DNA from: Mycolicibacterium sp. BiH015
Lineage (GTDB): Bacteria > Actinomycetota > Actinomycetes > Mycobacteriales > Mycobacteriaceae
Reading direction: 5' to 3'
DNA length: 64,000 bases
Assembly (NCBI RefSeq): GCF_027706845.1
Contig: NZ_JAQGCZ010000004.1
Span: 372,001-436,000, forward strand
Below are positions 1 to 9,703 of the stretch, piece by piece. The position numbers and the translations under genes were made by a program. The notes beneath the pieces are model-generated. The model saw nothing but the letters and a program-made list of their open reading frames with translations, did not search any database and was not told where the DNA came from. Numbering within the stretch: the first letter of the stretch is position 1; every line of letters starts with the position of its first letter.

Positions 1-1
1 G

Positions 2-685
2 AAGTCGACGTCCGAGGTGTACGGATCCAGTTCCCGGGACCCGGTGCAGTTCACCGAGAGCAGTAGCCGTCGCAGGCCACCCGGTGAGGGATTTGCCCGC
101 GACAGCATCGATATCGAAGGGTATGCGCGCGGCCTCGGCCGCCGTAGGCCCGATATCGCGGTGACGATCCTGCGATTGGCCAACATGATCGGGCCCGCAA
201 TGGACACGGCGCTGTCGCGGTACCTGGCCGGGCCGGTGGTGCCGACCGTCATCGGTCACGACGCGCGACTGCAACTTCTGCACGAGCAGGACGCACTCGG
301 GGCCCTTGAGCGCGCGACGATGGCCGGCAAGCCGGGAGCCTTCAACATCGGGGCGCCGGGGGTCATCATGATGAGTCAGGCCATCCGCAGAGCCGGCCGG
401 CTTGCACTGCCCGTACCGCGCTCGGCTCTGGTGGCCGTGGATTCGCTGCGGCGGGCCGCGCGCAACACCGAACTGGACCGAGAACAGCTCGACTATCTGA
501 GCTACGGCCGCGTCATGGACACCACCAGGATGCGCAACGAACTCGGTTACACGACGAAGTGGACGACGGCCGAGGCGTTCGATGATTACGTCCGCGGCCG
601 CGGGCTCACGCCGATCGTGGATCCGCGCTGGATACACGCTGTTGAGAATCGCGCGGTAGCGGCGGCACAGCGCTGGGGACGGTAG
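2..685 (+). CDS. NAD-dependent epimerase/dehydratase family protein, C-terminal part (Rv0501/galE2-like)
   Basis: The gene is cut by the window start: reading frame 2 is open from the first bases, so only the last ~227 residues are seen. The first residues (KSTSEVYGSS) match the strand-turn before the SDR active-site region of extended short-chain dehydrogenases, and the rest is the substrate-binding half. There is no Rossmann glycine motif because the N-terminus lies outside. It precedes the Rv0502-like acyltransferase as galE2 does in M. tuberculosis. The family makes or alters nucleotide sugars, but the substrate cannot be told here. The GTG at 17 is internal and not the true start. Confidence 0.8.
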   Translation, partial: KSTSEVYGSSSRDPVQFTESSSRRRPPGEGFARDSIDIEGYARGLGRRRPDIAVTILRLANMIGPAMDTALSRYLAGPVVPTVIGHDARLQLLHEQDALGALERATMAGKPGAFNIGAPGVIMMSQAIRRAGRLALPVPRSALVAVDSLRRAARNTELDREQLDYLSYGRVMDTTRMRNELGYTTKWTTAEAFDDYVRGRGLTPIVDPRWIHAVENRAVAAAQRWGR

Positions 686-726
686 ACTCATCGCTCAATA
701 CAGGGTGGGGAAAGAGGGATTAAAGG

Positions 727-1797
727 GTGGCGGGCGAGCCGAAAGCGAAAGTCATTCCGCTGCACGCGAATTCAACTCGCGGCGGGTCAGCGCGTCGTTC
801 GGCGACGGAGCGGTCCGACGGGGCGCGTCGTCATCCGTCGCTGCTGAACGATCCGGGAAGCCGCGCATCCGCCGAACAGATCGCCGCGGTCGTGCGCGAG
901 ATCGATCAGCACCGTGGTTTCTCCGCAGGCGCCGGAGCTGACGAATCGACGCCCAACGAGCTCGCCCAGCGCATCGCCGCAGTCGCCGAATTCATCCGCA
1001 AACGGATGACGGGCGAATACACCGTCGATGAGTTCGGCTTCGATCGCCATCTCACCGAAGCAATTTTTCTTCCTTTGCTGAGAACGCTCTTCAACTCGTG
1101 GTTCCGGGTCGAGGTCAGCGGTGTCGAGAACCTGCCGGAGGACGGCGCTGCACTGGTGGTGGCCAACCACGCGGGTGTGCTCCCGTTCGACGGGCTGATG
1201 ACCCAGGTCGCCGTCCGTGACAAGCATCCCGCCCACCGCGACCTCCGCATCCTGGCCGCCGACATGGTCTTCGACATGCCGGTGGTCGGACAGGCCGCCC
1301 GCAAGGCCGGCCACACGATGGCGTGCACCGACGACGCCCACCGACTGCTTGCTGCGGGCGAGCTGACCGCCGTGTTCCCCGAGGGATACAAGGGGCTCGG
1401 CAAGCACTTCAAGGACCGCTACAAGCTGCAGCGATTCGGTCGAGGCGGTTTCGTCTCAGCCGCGCTGCGCACCAAGGCGCCCATCGTGCCGTGCTCCATC
1501 GTCGGGTCCGAGGAGATCTACCCGATGATGGCGGACGTCAAGCTGGTGGCGCGGCTGCTCGGGCTTCCGTACTTCCCGGTGACACCGCTGTTCCCGCTGG
1601 CCGGTCCGCTCGGCGTCGTCCCGTTGCCGTCGAAGTGGTACATCCAGTTCGGCGAGCCGATCGACACGGCCGGCTACGACGAGTCCGCCGCCGAGGATCC
1701 GATGGTCACCTTCGAGCTGACCGACCAGGTGCGCGAAACCATCCAGCAGACCCTTTACCAACTGCTGGCCAACCGCCGCAATACGTTCTTCGGCTGA
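727..1797 (+). CDS. PlsC-like lysophospholipid acyltransferase (Rv0502 homologue)
   Basis: The 356-aa protein has a basic, low-complexity N-terminus (~60 aa) and then an acyltransferase domain. Block I reads VVANHAGVLPFDG (near residue 140), with six residues between His and Asp instead of the classical HX4D; this variant is typical of DGAT/MGAT-like members. Block III is FPEGYKGLGK (near 218). The GTG start at 727 follows a purine-rich stretch (gaaagaggg). The likely role is transfer of an acyl chain to a lysophospholipid or similar acceptor at the inner membrane; the substrate is unknown. In M. tuberculosis cmaA2 follows this gene; here the next gene is hadD-like on the opposite strand. Confidence 0.85.
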   Translation: MAGEPKAKVIPLHANSTRGGSARRSATERSDGARRHPSLLNDPGSRASAEQIAAVVREIDQHRGFSAGAGADESTPNELAQRIAAVAEFIRKRMTGEYTVDEFGFDRHLTEAIFLPLLRTLFNSWFRVEVSGVENLPEDGAALVVANHAGVLPFDGLMTQVAVRDKHPAHRDLRILAADMVFDMPVVGQAARKAGHTMACTDDAHRLLAAGELTAVFPEGYKGLGKHFKDRYKLQRFGRGGFVSAALRTKAPIVPCSIVGSEEIYPMMADVKLVARLLGLPYFPVTPLFPLAGPLGVVPLPSKWYIQFGEPIDTAGYDESAAEDPMVTFELTDQVRETIQQTLYQLLANRRNTFFG

Positions 1798-1878
1798 CCG
1801 GCGGTACCGAGAGGGCGTCCAGATCGCTTATTGCGGCGATGAGGCGATCTCCTCGCACTCTCGAACGAGGTTCCGCTT

Positions 1879-2418
1879 CTAATCGGCCTTGGCGGTTTGC
1901 CGAGCAAGCATCTGCTTCATGGCCTCGTCGCGTTTGGCCGCGATCTGCGCGGTCAGCTCGTCGGCCTCGTCGTCGTGGGCGGCCTCGCCCATCACGGTGA
2001 CGATGCTCGTGATGATGGGTTGGCCGTTGTCGTCGGTGACCTCGCCGCGGATCTCGGTCAGCACGGCGCCGTGCGACTCGGTCACGGAGTCCAGGTAGGA
2101 GTCGAACCAGAGCTTGTCGCCGGCCAGGATCGGCCGATGGAACACCAGCTTCTGATCGCGGTGCAGCACTCGCTCCATGTTGATCGGAATGTCGAACTGG
2201 TTGAAGATCTCCTGCTGCACGCGGCGCCCCGCCACGGCAAGGAACGTCAGCGACGCGATCAACGCGTCGTGGCCGCACTCCTTGGCGGCGTCCTCGTCGT
2301 AGTGGGCCGGGTGTTCGTCCTTGACCGCGCGGGCGAACTCGCGGATCTTCTCCCGGTCGACCTGGAAGTAGTCGGGATACCGGTAGTGAGTTCCGATGAT
2401 CTCTTCAGCGATACCCAT
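1879..2418 (-). CDS. hadD: MaoC-type (3R)-hydroxyacyl-ACP dehydratase subunit, HadD-like (Rv0504c homologue)
   Basis: The 179-aa hot-dog fold protein of the FAS1-like dehydratase N-terminal family opens with [11 protein letters not shown] and has the [11 protein letters not shown] stretch near residue 40. Such proteins pair with a catalytic MaoC partner (HadB-like) in FAS-II elongation of meromycolic acids. I chose the ATG at 2418 over the TTG at 2436 because the conserved IGTHY segment starts a few residues in, as in the family. The C-terminus is charged and helical. It lies just downstream of the HAD phosphatase on the same strand. The family is clear; the symbol rests on synteny with Rv0504c. 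Confidence 0.8.
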   Translation of the reverse strand: MGIAEEIIGTHYRYPDYFQVDREKIREFARAVKDEHPAHYDEDAAKECGHDALIASLTFLAVAGRRVQQEIFNQFDIPINMERVLHRDQKLVFHRPILAGDKLWFDSYLDSVTESHGAVLTEIRGEVTDDNGQPIITSIVTVMGEAAHDDEADELTAQIAAKRDEAMKQMLARQTAKAD

Positions 2419-2454
2419 GAGGCGCGAGCCTACCAACGCCCACGGCGCTGCCTG

Positions 2455-3366
2455 CTATTTGTCGCGCCGCGAAACCGCGGCCGCCAGCGCGCCGCCGATC
2501 GCGCCCAGCGCCAGCGCCGAGGGCACTCCGATCCGTGCCGCCTTGCGGGCGGTGCGGAAGTCGCGGATCTCCCAGCCCCGCTCGCGCGCGAGGTCGCGCA
2601 GGTCGGCGTCCGGGTTGATCGCGACTGCCGTGCCCACCAGCGACAGCATGGGCACGTCGTTGAAGCTGTCCGAGTACGCGGTGCAGCGCCTCAGATTGAG
2701 ACCCTCGCGAATCGCCAACGACCGCACCGCGTGCGCCTTGCCGCTGCCGTGCAGGATGTCGCCGACGAGGCGGCCGGTGAACACACCGTCGACAGATTCG
2801 GCGACGGTGCCCAGCGCGCCGGTCAGGCCGAGCCGCCGAGCGATCGTGTCAGCCAGCTCGTAAGGCGTCGCGGTGACGAGCCACACCTGCTGGCCGGCAT
2901 CGAGATGCATCTGCGCCAGCGCCCTCGTCCCGGGCCAGATCTTGTCGGCGATGATCTCGTCGTAGATCTCCTCGCCGAGCGCGACCAGTTCCGCCGTCGA
3001 GCGCCCTTCGATGAAGGACAACGCCTTACGCCGGCCCGCGGCCACGTCGTCGCTGTTCTCCCGCCCCGTCAGCTGGAACTTGGCTTGGGCGAACGCGAAC
3101 CGGGCCAGGTCCTGGTAGGTGAAGTACTCCCGGGCGGCCAGCCCCCGCGCGAAATGCACCAGCGACGAGCCGTGCACGAGCGTGTTGTCGACGTCGAAGA
3201 AGGCGGCCGCGGTCAGATCGGGCGGGGGAGGAGGCGGGGTGTCCAGCTCCCCCAGCGGTCCCCCGGACCCGGAAAGGCCTTCGGACGCGGCTTCGGCGCT
3301 GGCCTCCCCAGCCACCTTTTGAGCCCAGATGTCGGGACCGAACTGAGAACCCCCGGTATCGGACAC
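2455..3366 (-). CDS. HAD-IB family hydrolase / SerB-like phosphatase (Rv0505c homologue)
   Basis: The 303-aa protein shows HAD motif I as FFDVDNTLV (around residue 60, two catalytic Asp), a motif II serine/threonine region (VTATPYELA) and motif III/IV near [10 protein letters not shown]. The first ~45 residues are Gly/Ser/Pro-rich with a run of prolines, and the extreme C-terminus has one hydrophobic helix ([15 protein letters not shown]) followed by basic residues, so it may be membrane anchored. The start is GTG. M. tuberculosis calls the orthologue serB1, but in the HAD-IB group phosphoserine is not certain as substrate; other phosphomonoesters are possible. Confidence 0.82.
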   Translation of the reverse strand: MSDTGGSQFGPDIWAQKVAGEASAEAASEGLSGSGGPLGELDTPPPPPPDLTAAAFFDVDNTLVHGSSLVHFARGLAAREYFTYQDLARFAFAQAKFQLTGRENSDDVAAGRRKALSFIEGRSTAELVALGEEIYDEIIADKIWPGTRALAQMHLDAGQQVWLVTATPYELADTIARRLGLTGALGTVAESVDGVFTGRLVGDILHGSGKAHAVRSLAIREGLNLRRCTAYSDSFNDVPMLSLVGTAVAINPDADLRDLARERGWEIRDFRTARKAARIGVPSALALGAIGGALAAAVSRRDK

Positions 3367-3405
3367 GGCTACAACATTAAGTCACCTCACCGGGATACTG
3401 GCGGG

Positions 3406-3660
3406 GTGGACCGACAGGTGGAGCTGCTGACGCGCGAGGGCTGTTCGTTGTGCGCGGCCGCGGCAAAGCAGCTCTCGGCGCTCGCGAGCGAACTCGGCTT
3501 CGCTGTTGCTGTCACCGACGTCGACGCCGCCGCAGCCGCAGGCGACACCGCGCTTCGCGCCGAATACGGCGACCGGCTCCCGGTGGTGCTGCTCGACGGC
3601 GCCGAGCACAGCTACTGGGAGGTCGACGAACCCCGGCTGCGTGCCGACCTGGCCGGCTGA
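3406..3660 (+). CDS. Glutaredoxin-family thiol protein (Rv0508-like)
   Basis: The 84-aa thioredoxin-fold protein has an N-terminal CSLC redox motif (residues ~12-15, in LTREGCSLC) and the cis-proline segment RLPVVLLDG. I place the start at GTG 3406, which gives VELLTREGC as the first beta strand. The much longer open frame upstream is only antisense to the hadD and HAD genes. It lies 87 bp before hemA, as Rv0508 does; a small redox protein next to glutamyl-tRNA reductase is conserved across actinobacteria. The electron donor is not evident. Confidence 0.8.
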   Translation: MDRQVELLTREGCSLCAAAAKQLSALASELGFAVAVTDVDAAAAAGDTALRAEYGDRLPVVLLDGAEHSYWEVDEPRLRADLAG

Positions 3661-3747
3661 TCAGCCCGCGGGCGGATCGGGAGCAAATTTGGTGGCCCAG
3701 CTGGTCAACGACTACCTTGGTCGTGTGCTGACCGTGGTGAGGAAGCC

Positions 3748-5115
3748 ATGAGCGTCCTGCTTTTTGGCGTTTCGCACCGCAGCGCGCCGGTGTCCGTGTT
3801 GGAGCAGCTGAGCACAGACGAGTCCGACCAGGCCAAGATCATGGCCGAGGTGCTGCAGTCATCTCTGGTCACCGAGGCCATGGTCCTGTCGACCTGCAAC
3901 CGCGTCGAGATCTATGCCGTCGTCGAGGCGTTCCACGGCGGCCTGTCGGTCATCGGCCAGGTGCTTTCCGAGCACTCGGGCATGTCCTTGCAGGATCTGA
4001 CCAAATACGCCTACGTGCGCTATGCCGAGGCCGCCGTCGAGCATCTCTTCGCCGTCGCCAGCGGTCTGGACTCCGCCGTCGTCGGCGAGCAGCAGGTCCT
4101 CGGCCAGGTCCGGCGGGCCTATGCGTCGGCCGAAGCCAACCACACGGTGGGCCGCACACTGCACGAGCTGTCGCAACGCGCGCTGGCCGTCGGCAAACGC
4201 GTGCATTCCGAAACCGGCATCGACGCCGCGGGCGCCTCCGTGGTGTCGGTGGCCCTCGACACGGCCGAGAAGAAGGTCGGCTCGCTGGCGGGCCGCCGCG
4301 CGGTGGTCGTCGGTGCGGGATCGATGGGCGCGTTGGCCGCCAAACAGCTGATGCGGGCCAGCGTCGAGAGCATTCACGTCGTCAACCGGAGCCTGCCGCG
4401 CGCCAAGAGGCTTGCCGAGACCATCCGCGCTCACGGCATCGCCGCAGACACGTTCCCGTTCGACCATCTCCCGCCGCTGCTGACCGATGCCGACATCGTC
4501 GTCACCTGCACCGGTGCGGTCCGACCCGTCGTGTCGCTCGCCGATGTGCACCGCGGCCTCGCGCACGTCAGGGAACCCAAACAACTCGTCATCTGCGATC
4601 TCGGCATGCCCCGAGACGTCGACCCGGCGGTCGCCGGCCTGCCCGGTGTTTTCGTCGTCGACATGGACCGCATCCTGCGGGAGCCGGCGGCCAAGGCCGC
4701 CACGTCCGACGCCGACGCGGCCCGCACGATCGTCGCCGCGGAGGTCGCCAACTACCTCACAGGCCAGCGGATGGCCGAGGTCACCCCGACCGTCACCGCG
4801 CTGCGTCAGCGTGCCGCCGACGTCGTCGAAGCGGAGCTGCTCCGCCTGGACAACCGTTTGCCAGGGCTGGATTCCTCGCACCGCGACGAGGTCGCGAACA
4901 CGGTTCGCCGAGTCGTCGACAAGCTCCTGCACGCGCCGACGGTGCGGGTCAAGCAACTGGCGAGCGCGCCCGGCGGCGACAGCTACGCCGAGGCGCTGCG
5001 CGAATTGTTCGAACTCGACCAGCACGCCGTCGACGCGGTCGCGGCGGGTGAGTTGGGCCCCATCGCCGGCAGTGAAATAAGCGCTGCCGCAATCGATTTC
5101 GACAAGACCGAGTGA
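3748..5115 (+). CDS. hemA: Glutamyl-tRNA reductase
   Basis: HemA (455 aa) reduces glutamyl-tRNA(Glu) to glutamate-1-semialdehyde with NADPH, the first committed step of C5-pathway tetrapyrrole synthesis. The N-terminal GVSHRSAPV and the catalytic Cys50 in [11 protein letters not shown] are present. The NADPH domain has [13 protein letters not shown] (near 187), and a C-terminal helical dimerisation domain follows. The ATG start follows GAGGAAG, a good ribosome site. It is the first gene of hemA-hemC-hemD-hemB; hemL, the next enzyme, is about 14 kb downstream. Confidence 0.97.
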   Translation: MSVLLFGVSHRSAPVSVLEQLSTDESDQAKIMAEVLQSSLVTEAMVLSTCNRVEIYAVVEAFHGGLSVIGQVLSEHSGMSLQDLTKYAYVRYAEAAVEHLFAVASGLDSAVVGEQQVLGQVRRAYASAEANHTVGRTLHELSQRALAVGKRVHSETGIDAAGASVVSVALDTAEKKVGSLAGRRAVVVGAGSMGALAAKQLMRASVESIHVVNRSLPRAKRLAETIRAHGIAADTFPFDHLPPLLTDADIVVTCTGAVRPVVSLADVHRGLAHVREPKQLVICDLGMPRDVDPAVAGLPGVFVVDMDRILREPAAKAATSDADAARTIVAAEVANYLTGQRMAEVTPTVTALRQRAADVVEAELLRLDNRLPGLDSSHRDEVANTVRRVVDKLLHAPTVRVKQLASAPGGDSYAEALRELFELDQHAVDAVAAGELGPIAGSEISAAAIDFDKTE

Positions 5116-5140
5116 CGCTCGGTCAGCGGAGAACCATCAC

Positions 5141-6076
5141 GTGATTCGAATCGGCACCAGGGGAAGCCTGCTTGCCACCACCCAGGCCGGTCTCATCAGG
5201 GACGCGTTGACCGCCGCCGGACACGAGGCCGAGTTGGTCATCGTCTCCACCGAAGGCGACCGATCCGACGCGCCGATCGCCGAGATCGGCGTCGGGGTGT
5301 TCACCGCGGCACTGCGCGAAGCGATCGCCGACGGCTCTGTCGACATGGCGGTGCATTCGTACAAAGATTTGCCGACGGCGACCGATCCGCGCTTTGTGAT
5401 CGCGGCGATCCCGGTGCGCGCGGACGCCCGCGACGCGCTGGTCGCCCGCGATGGGCTGGTGCTGGGGGAGTTGCCCGCGGGCTCGGTCATCGGCACGTCG
5501 TCCCCGCGGAGGGCGGCGCAGCTTAGAGCACTGGGTCTCGGTTTGGAAATCCGCCCCCTACGAGGCAACCTAGATACCAGGTTGAACAGGGTAAGCAGCG
5601 GTGATCTCGACGCCGTCGTCGTCGCCCGGGCGGGATTGGCCCGCATCGGTCGCCTCGACGCTGTCACCGAGACGCTGGAACCGGTACAGATGTTGCCGGC
5701 GCCGGCGCAGGGGGCGTTGGCAGTCGAGTGCCGTGCCGGTGATACGGCGCTTGCGGAGCTGTTGGCGGCACTCGATGACGCCGATACCCGCGCGGCGGTC
5801 ACCGCAGAGCGAGCCTTGCTGGCCGAACTGGAGGCGGGTTGCTCCGCACCGGTGGGCGCGATCGCGGAGGTGGTCGAGTCGATCGATGAGGACGGCCGAG
5901 TCTTCGAAGAGCTGTCGCTGCGCGGCTGCGTGGCGACGCTGGACGGATCCGACGTGATCCGTGCGTCCGGCATCGGGACACCCGAGCGGGCACGGGAGCT
6001 GGGGCTCTCGGTGGCCGCGGAGCTGTTCGAGCTGGGGGCACGCGACCTGTTGGACGAACGCGGGAGAGACATATGA
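5141..6076 (+). CDS. hemC: Hydroxymethylbilane synthase (porphobilinogen deaminase)
   Basis: The 311-aa cytosolic enzyme polymerises four porphobilinogens into hydroxymethylbilane. Seen: the N-terminal [10 protein letters not shown], the arginine-rich PRRAAQLRA and RGNLDTRL substrate-binding segments, and Cys234 in [10 protein letters not shown], which carries the dipyrromethane cofactor. The GTG start is 25 bp after hemA, and the stop overlaps the hemD start by 4 bp (ATGA), pointing to translational coupling. Confidence 0.97.
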   Translation: MIRIGTRGSLLATTQAGLIRDALTAAGHEAELVIVSTEGDRSDAPIAEIGVGVFTAALREAIADGSVDMAVHSYKDLPTATDPRFVIAAIPVRADARDALVARDGLVLGELPAGSVIGTSSPRRAAQLRALGLGLEIRPLRGNLDTRLNRVSSGDLDAVVVARAGLARIGRLDAVTETLEPVQMLPAPAQGALAVECRAGDTALAELLAALDDADTRAAVTAERALLAELEAGCSAPVGAIAEVVESIDEDGRVFEELSLRGCVATLDGSDVIRASGIGTPERARELGLSVAAELFELGARDLLDERGRDI

Positions 6077-7767
6077 GCTTGCGAGGACGCAAGGGCAAGC
6101 CCGGCCGCATCACGTTCGTCGGCTCCGGGCCCGGGGATCCGGGCCTGCTGACGGCGCGTGCCCGCGCCGTGCTGGCCAACGCCGCGCTGGTGTTCACCGA
6201 TCCCGACGTGCCTGAAGCGGTGCTCGCCCTGGTGGGTTGTGAGTTGCCGCCGCCGTCGGGACCCCTACCGGCCGCTGACACGGCCGCCAAGCCGGCTGAG
6301 GCCAAGAAGGACGCCGATCAGCCCCACAGCCCGGCCGAGGCCGCCATCGAGCCTGCCGAGGATGCCGTGATCCCAGGTGGCCCCGACGTGCGGCCCGCGC
6401 TCGGCGATCCGACCGAGGTCGCCAAGACGCTGGCCCACGAGGCCCGCACGGGTGTCGACGTAGTGCGCCTGGTCGCAGGCGACCCGCTGTCGATCGACTC
6501 GGTGATCACCGAGGTGAACGCGCTGGCCAAGACCCAACTGCACTTCGAGATCGTGCCCGGTCTGCCGGACACGTCCGCCGTGCCCACGTATGCGGGTCTG
6601 CCCCTCGGGTCGGCGCACACCGTCGCCGACATCCGCGGCGACGTCGACTGGGCCGCGCTCGCGGCCGCACCGGGACCCCTGATCCTGCACGCGACCGCGT
6701 CGCGGCTTCCCGAGGCATCCCGCACGCTGATCGAATACGGTCTGGCGGATTCCACGCCCACCGTCGTCACCGCGAACGGAACGACGTGCCAGCAGCGTTC
6801 GGTCGAGACCACGCTCGCCGGTCTGCTCGACAAGGCCACGTTGGCCGGCGCTGAACCGGCCGGTCCGCTGACCGGGACGCTGGTGGTCACCATCGGCCGC
6901 ACCGTCGCCAACCGGGCGAAGCTGAACTGGTGGGAGAGCCGCGCCCTCTACGGGTGGACCGTGCTGGTGCCGCGCACCAAGGATCAGGCGGGCGAGATGA
7001 GCGATCGCCTCGTCGGCCATGGCGCGCTGCCGATCGAGGTGCCGACCATCGCCGTCGAGCCGCCCCGCAGCCCGGCCCAGATGGAAAGGGCCGTCAAGGG
7101 TTTGGTGGACGGGCGGTTCCAGTGGGTCGTGTTCACGTCCACCAACGCCGTGCGGGCGGTGTGGGAGAAGTTCAACGAGTTCGGCCTCGACGCCCGCGCG
7201 TTCTCCGGTGTGAAGATCGCGTGTGTAGGGCAGGCCACCGCCGAGAAGGTGCGTGCATTCGGAATCAACCCTGAGCTGGTGCCCACCGGTGAGCAATCGT
7301 CGCTCGGCCTCCTCGACGAGTTCCCGCCGTACGACGACATTTTCGATCCGGTGAACCGGGTGCTGCTGCCGCGTGCGGACATCGCCACCGAGACGCTGGC
7401 CGAGGGCCTGCGCGAACTCGGTTGGGAGATCGAAGATGTCACCGCGTACCGGACGGTGCGCGCTGCTCCGCCGCCGGCGCACACCCGCGAGATGATCAAG
7501 ACGGGCGGCTTCGACGCCGTGTGCTTCACGTCGAGCTCGACGGTGCGAAACCTCGTCGGCATCGCGGGTAAGCCGCACGCGCGGACCATCGTCGCGTGCA
7601 TCGGGCCCAAGACTGCCGAGACCGCAGCCGAATTCGGGCTTCGCGTGGATGTACAGCCCGACGTGGCCGCGGTGGGTCCGCTGGTGGAGGCCTTGGCCGA
7701 GCATGCCGCGAGGCTCCGGGCCGAAGGGGCGTTGCCGCCCCCGCGGAAGAAGAGCCGCCGCCGCTAA
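6073..7767 (+). CDS. hemD: Bifunctional uroporphyrinogen-III C-methyltransferase/uroporphyrinogen-III synthase
   Basis: This 564-aa fusion has an N-terminal SAM-dependent uroporphyrinogen methyltransferase-like half ([13 protein letters not shown] at ~14, LVAGDPL at ~136) and a C-terminal HemD synthase half from about residue 295 ([36 protein letters not shown]). The synthase closes hydroxymethylbilane to uroporphyrinogen III. A charged insert at ~65-115 rich in Ala/Glu/Pro splits the methyltransferase half, as in mycobacterial Rv0511. The C-terminus is basic (PPRKKSRRR). Whether the methyltransferase half is active cannot be judged by eye. Confidence 0.93.
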   Translation: MSLRGRKGKPGRITFVGSGPGDPGLLTARARAVLANAALVFTDPDVPEAVLALVGCELPPPSGPLPAADTAAKPAEAKKDADQPHSPAEAAIEPAEDAVIPGGPDVRPALGDPTEVAKTLAHEARTGVDVVRLVAGDPLSIDSVITEVNALAKTQLHFEIVPGLPDTSAVPTYAGLPLGSAHTVADIRGDVDWAALAAAPGPLILHATASRLPEASRTLIEYGLADSTPTVVTANGTTCQQRSVETTLAGLLDKATLAGAEPAGPLTGTLVVTIGRTVANRAKLNWWESRALYGWTVLVPRTKDQAGEMSDRLVGHGALPIEVPTIAVEPPRSPAQMERAVKGLVDGRFQWVVFTSTNAVRAVWEKFNEFGLDARAFSGVKIACVGQATAEKVRAFGINPELVPTGEQSSLGLLDEFPPYDDIFDPVNRVLLPRADIATETLAEGLRELGWEIEDVTAYRTVRAAPPPAHTREMIKTGGFDAVCFTSSSTVRNLVGIAGKPHARTIVACIGPKTAETAAEFGLRVDVQPDVAAVGPLVEALAEHAARLRAEGALPPPRKKSRRR

Positions 7768-7775
7768 CAGATTCG

Positions 7776-7834
7776 CCGGAATTGCATTCCAGCAGGCCGG
7801 TACTCGAACTTCCCCTGCTGGAATGCAATTCCGG
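7776..7834. repeat. Intergenic palindrome, family A copy 1
   Basis: Two perfect 21-base inverted arms (7776-7796 and 7814-7834) are separated by 17 nt, between the hemD stop and the hemB ribosome site. Each arm itself contains GGAATTGCATTCC, a smaller palindrome, so either one long hairpin or two short ones could form. Almost the same arms recur at 50811-50871, and a variant at 36950-37011. Here it sits inside an operon, so it could attenuate or process the hem mRNA. Confidence 0.9.
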
Positions 7835-7854
7835 GGACAAGGAGACGTTCGACA

Positions 7855-8835
7855 GTGGCTTTTCCTCGACACCGTCCACGGAGGCAACGGACCACCCCGG
7901 CGTTACGTCGGCTGGTCGCCCAGACATCCTTGGAGCCAAGGCATCTGGTGTTGCCGATGTTCGTCGCCGACGGTATCGACGCGCCGCGTGACATCGGGTC
8001 GATGCCGGGTGTCGTGCAGCACACGCGCGAGTCGCTGCGCCGAGCAGCGGCGGACGCGGTGGCCACGGGCATCGGTGGGCTGATGCTCTTCGGGGTGCCG
8101 CGCGACCAGGACAAGGACGCCACCGGCAGCGTCGGAGTGGACCCCGACGGGATCCTCAACGTGGCGCTGCGTGATCTCGCCGCCGACCTCGGCGATGCCA
8201 CCGTGTTGATGGCCGACACGTGTCTGGACGAGTTCACCGATCACGGCCACTGCGGCGTGCTGGACGCCGCGGGCCGCGTCGATAACGACCAGACCAATCG
8301 ACGCTACGTCGAACTCGCTGTCGCACAGGCGAATTCGGGTGCACACGTGGTGGGACCAAGCGGCATGATGGATGGTCAGGTCGCCGCGATTCGCGACGGT
8401 CTGGACGCGGCAGGCTATTCAGACACGGCGATCCTGGCCTACGCCGCGAAGTTCGCGTCCGGGTTCTACGGACCGTTCCGCGAGGCCGTCGCGTCGAGCC
8501 TGCAGGGCGATCGCCGCACGTACCAACAGGATCCGGGCAATGCGCGCGAGGCGCTGCACGAGGTCGAACTCGACATCGACGAAGGCGCCGACATCGTGAT
8601 GGTCAAGCCCGCGATGTCCTACCTCGACGTGGTGCGCGCGGCAGCCGACGTCTCACCGGTCCCCGTCGCCGCCTATCAGGTGTCGGGCGAATACTCGATG
8701 ATCACCGCTGCGGCGAACAACGGCTGGATCGACCTGCGCACCGTGGTTCTCGAGTCGTTGACCGGGATCCGCCGCGCGGGCGCCGACATCGTGCTCACCT
8801 ACTGGGCCGCCGACGCCGCCCGCTGGCTGTCGTGA
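7855..8835 (+). CDS. hemB: Delta-aminolevulinic acid dehydratase (porphobilinogen synthase)
   Basis: The 326-aa enzyme condenses two 5-aminolevulinates to porphobilinogen. The Schiff-base lysines are visible in AAKFASGFYGPF and IVMVKPAMSYLD. The metal loop reads DTCLDEFTDHGHCG: the first and third Zn-type cysteines are present but the middle one is Asp, giving a mixed site between the Cys3-Zn and Asp-rich Mg types. The GTG start at 7855 has an AAGGAG site 8 bp upstream. The stop overlaps the next gene (GTGA). Confidence 0.97.
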   Translation: MAFPRHRPRRQRTTPALRRLVAQTSLEPRHLVLPMFVADGIDAPRDIGSMPGVVQHTRESLRRAAADAVATGIGGLMLFGVPRDQDKDATGSVGVDPDGILNVALRDLAADLGDATVLMADTCLDEFTDHGHCGVLDAAGRVDNDQTNRRYVELAVAQANSGAHVVGPSGMMDGQVAAIRDGLDAAGYSDTAILAYAAKFASGFYGPFREAVASSLQGDRRTYQQDPGNAREALHEVELDIDEGADIVMVKPAMSYLDVVRAAADVSPVPVAAYQVSGEYSMITAAANNGWIDLRTVVLESLTGIRRAGADIVLTYWAADAARWLS

Positions 8836-9254
8836 CAGGGCCTGCCGCGCCACCGGAAAAGCCTGCCCGGCCCGCCGATGTGGACACAGGGTTCTGGCTG
8901 TGGGTGATCTCTGTGCCGCTGATGGTCGGCGGGTACGTCGTCGACCTCGTGACAGTTGCGCATCATCCCAACGGTTTCGTGCTCGCGATCTCGCTGATGT
9001 TCGTCGTCGTCGTCACCGCGACCGTGCTGACGTTCATGTTCCTGATGCGGCAGGGCTACCGCTGGGCTCGCACGCTGCTGACCGGGGGTGCGATTGCCGT
9101 GGTGGTCTATTCGGTGTCGAGCCTGTTCAACGTCGAGCGATCCGACGTGCTGGCGGTGGCGTACGCGATTCCCGTCATCATCGGGTCCGTGCTGGTCGGC
9201 GGCGGGGTCTACCTGCTGCACCGCAAGGACTCCCACGACTTCTTCACCCGCTGA
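8832..9254 (+). CDS. Small membrane protein of the hem operon, unknown function
   Basis: The 140-aa protein has a Pro-rich cytosolic N-terminus and four hydrophobic segments (LWVISVPLMVGGYVV, LAISLMFVVVVTATVLTF, LTGGAIAVVVYSV, IPVIIGSVLVGGGVYLL). Its GTG start overlaps the hemB stop by 4 bp, so it is probably translated from the same mRNA. No catalytic motif is seen. It resembles the next gene product in size and layout, suggesting an old duplication. Confidence 0.7.
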   Translation: MTGPAAPPEKPARPADVDTGFWLWVISVPLMVGGYVVDLVTVAHHPNGFVLAISLMFVVVVTATVLTFMFLMRQGYRWARTLLTGGAIAVVVYSVSSLFNVERSDVLAVAYAIPVIIGSVLVGGGVYLLHRKDSHDFFTR

Positions 9255-9274
9255 TTCGTTAGGCTGGCCCGACC

Positions 9275-9703
9275 ATGACCGACGCGACGCCATCCAGCCG
9301 ACCCCGAGTCGTGGACCTCGCGTTCTGGTGCTTCGTCGCCGGCGCGGTCACCATGATCGTCGGCGGCCTGATGGCCTCCACCGCGGCGTTCGACGCCGAG
9401 CGCCTGCAGATTGCCAATGCCGGCGCCTTCCTTTCGATCGTGCGGGGTACGGGCATCGGGGCGGTGCTCGTCGGTGGCGCTTTGGCTTTCCTGGCGGGCA
9501 GGGCGCGTCGCGGTGACGGCCGGTTCTACCGGGCCACGCTGGCTTTGGCGGCGGCCGCGATCGTCGTGATCGTCATCATTGCGGGGTTGATCGGGGCGGT
9601 ACATCTGTTCATCCTCGTGTCGCTCGTCCCGTTGCTCATCGGCGTGCTGCTGTTCGTTCAGCCGTCGGCGCGGCGGTGGTTTCAGGAGAAGGACGCGGCG
9701 TGA
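9275..9703 (+). CDS. Small membrane protein of the hem operon, unknown function
   Basis: The 142-aa protein has four predicted membrane helices (AFWCFVAGAVTMIVGGLMA, GTGIGAVLVGGALAFL, LALAAAAIVVIVIIAGLI, LVSLVPLLIGVLLFV). The N-terminal pattern (short polar leader, then FWCFVAGAVTMIVGG) parallels the preceding gene (FWLWVISVPLMVGGY). It starts 20 bp after that gene and overlaps the next gene by GTGA. The function is unknown. Confidence 0.7.
   Translation: MTDATPSSRPRVVDLAFWCFVAGAVTMIVGGLMASTAAFDAERLQIANAGAFLSIVRGTGIGAVLVGGALAFLAGRARRGDGRFYRATLALAAAAIVVIVIIAGLIGAVHLFILVSLVPLLIGVLLFVQPSARRWFQEKDAA

Noticed and set aside
1897-3660. 587-codon plus-strand frame across the hadD and HAD genes
   Set aside because: Antisense to two well-supported genes; only its last 85 codons (from GTG 3406) encode a real protein, the glutaredoxin.
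6265-7887. 540-codon minus-strand frame
   Set aside because: Antisense to hemD; His/Arg/Gly-rich shadow translation.
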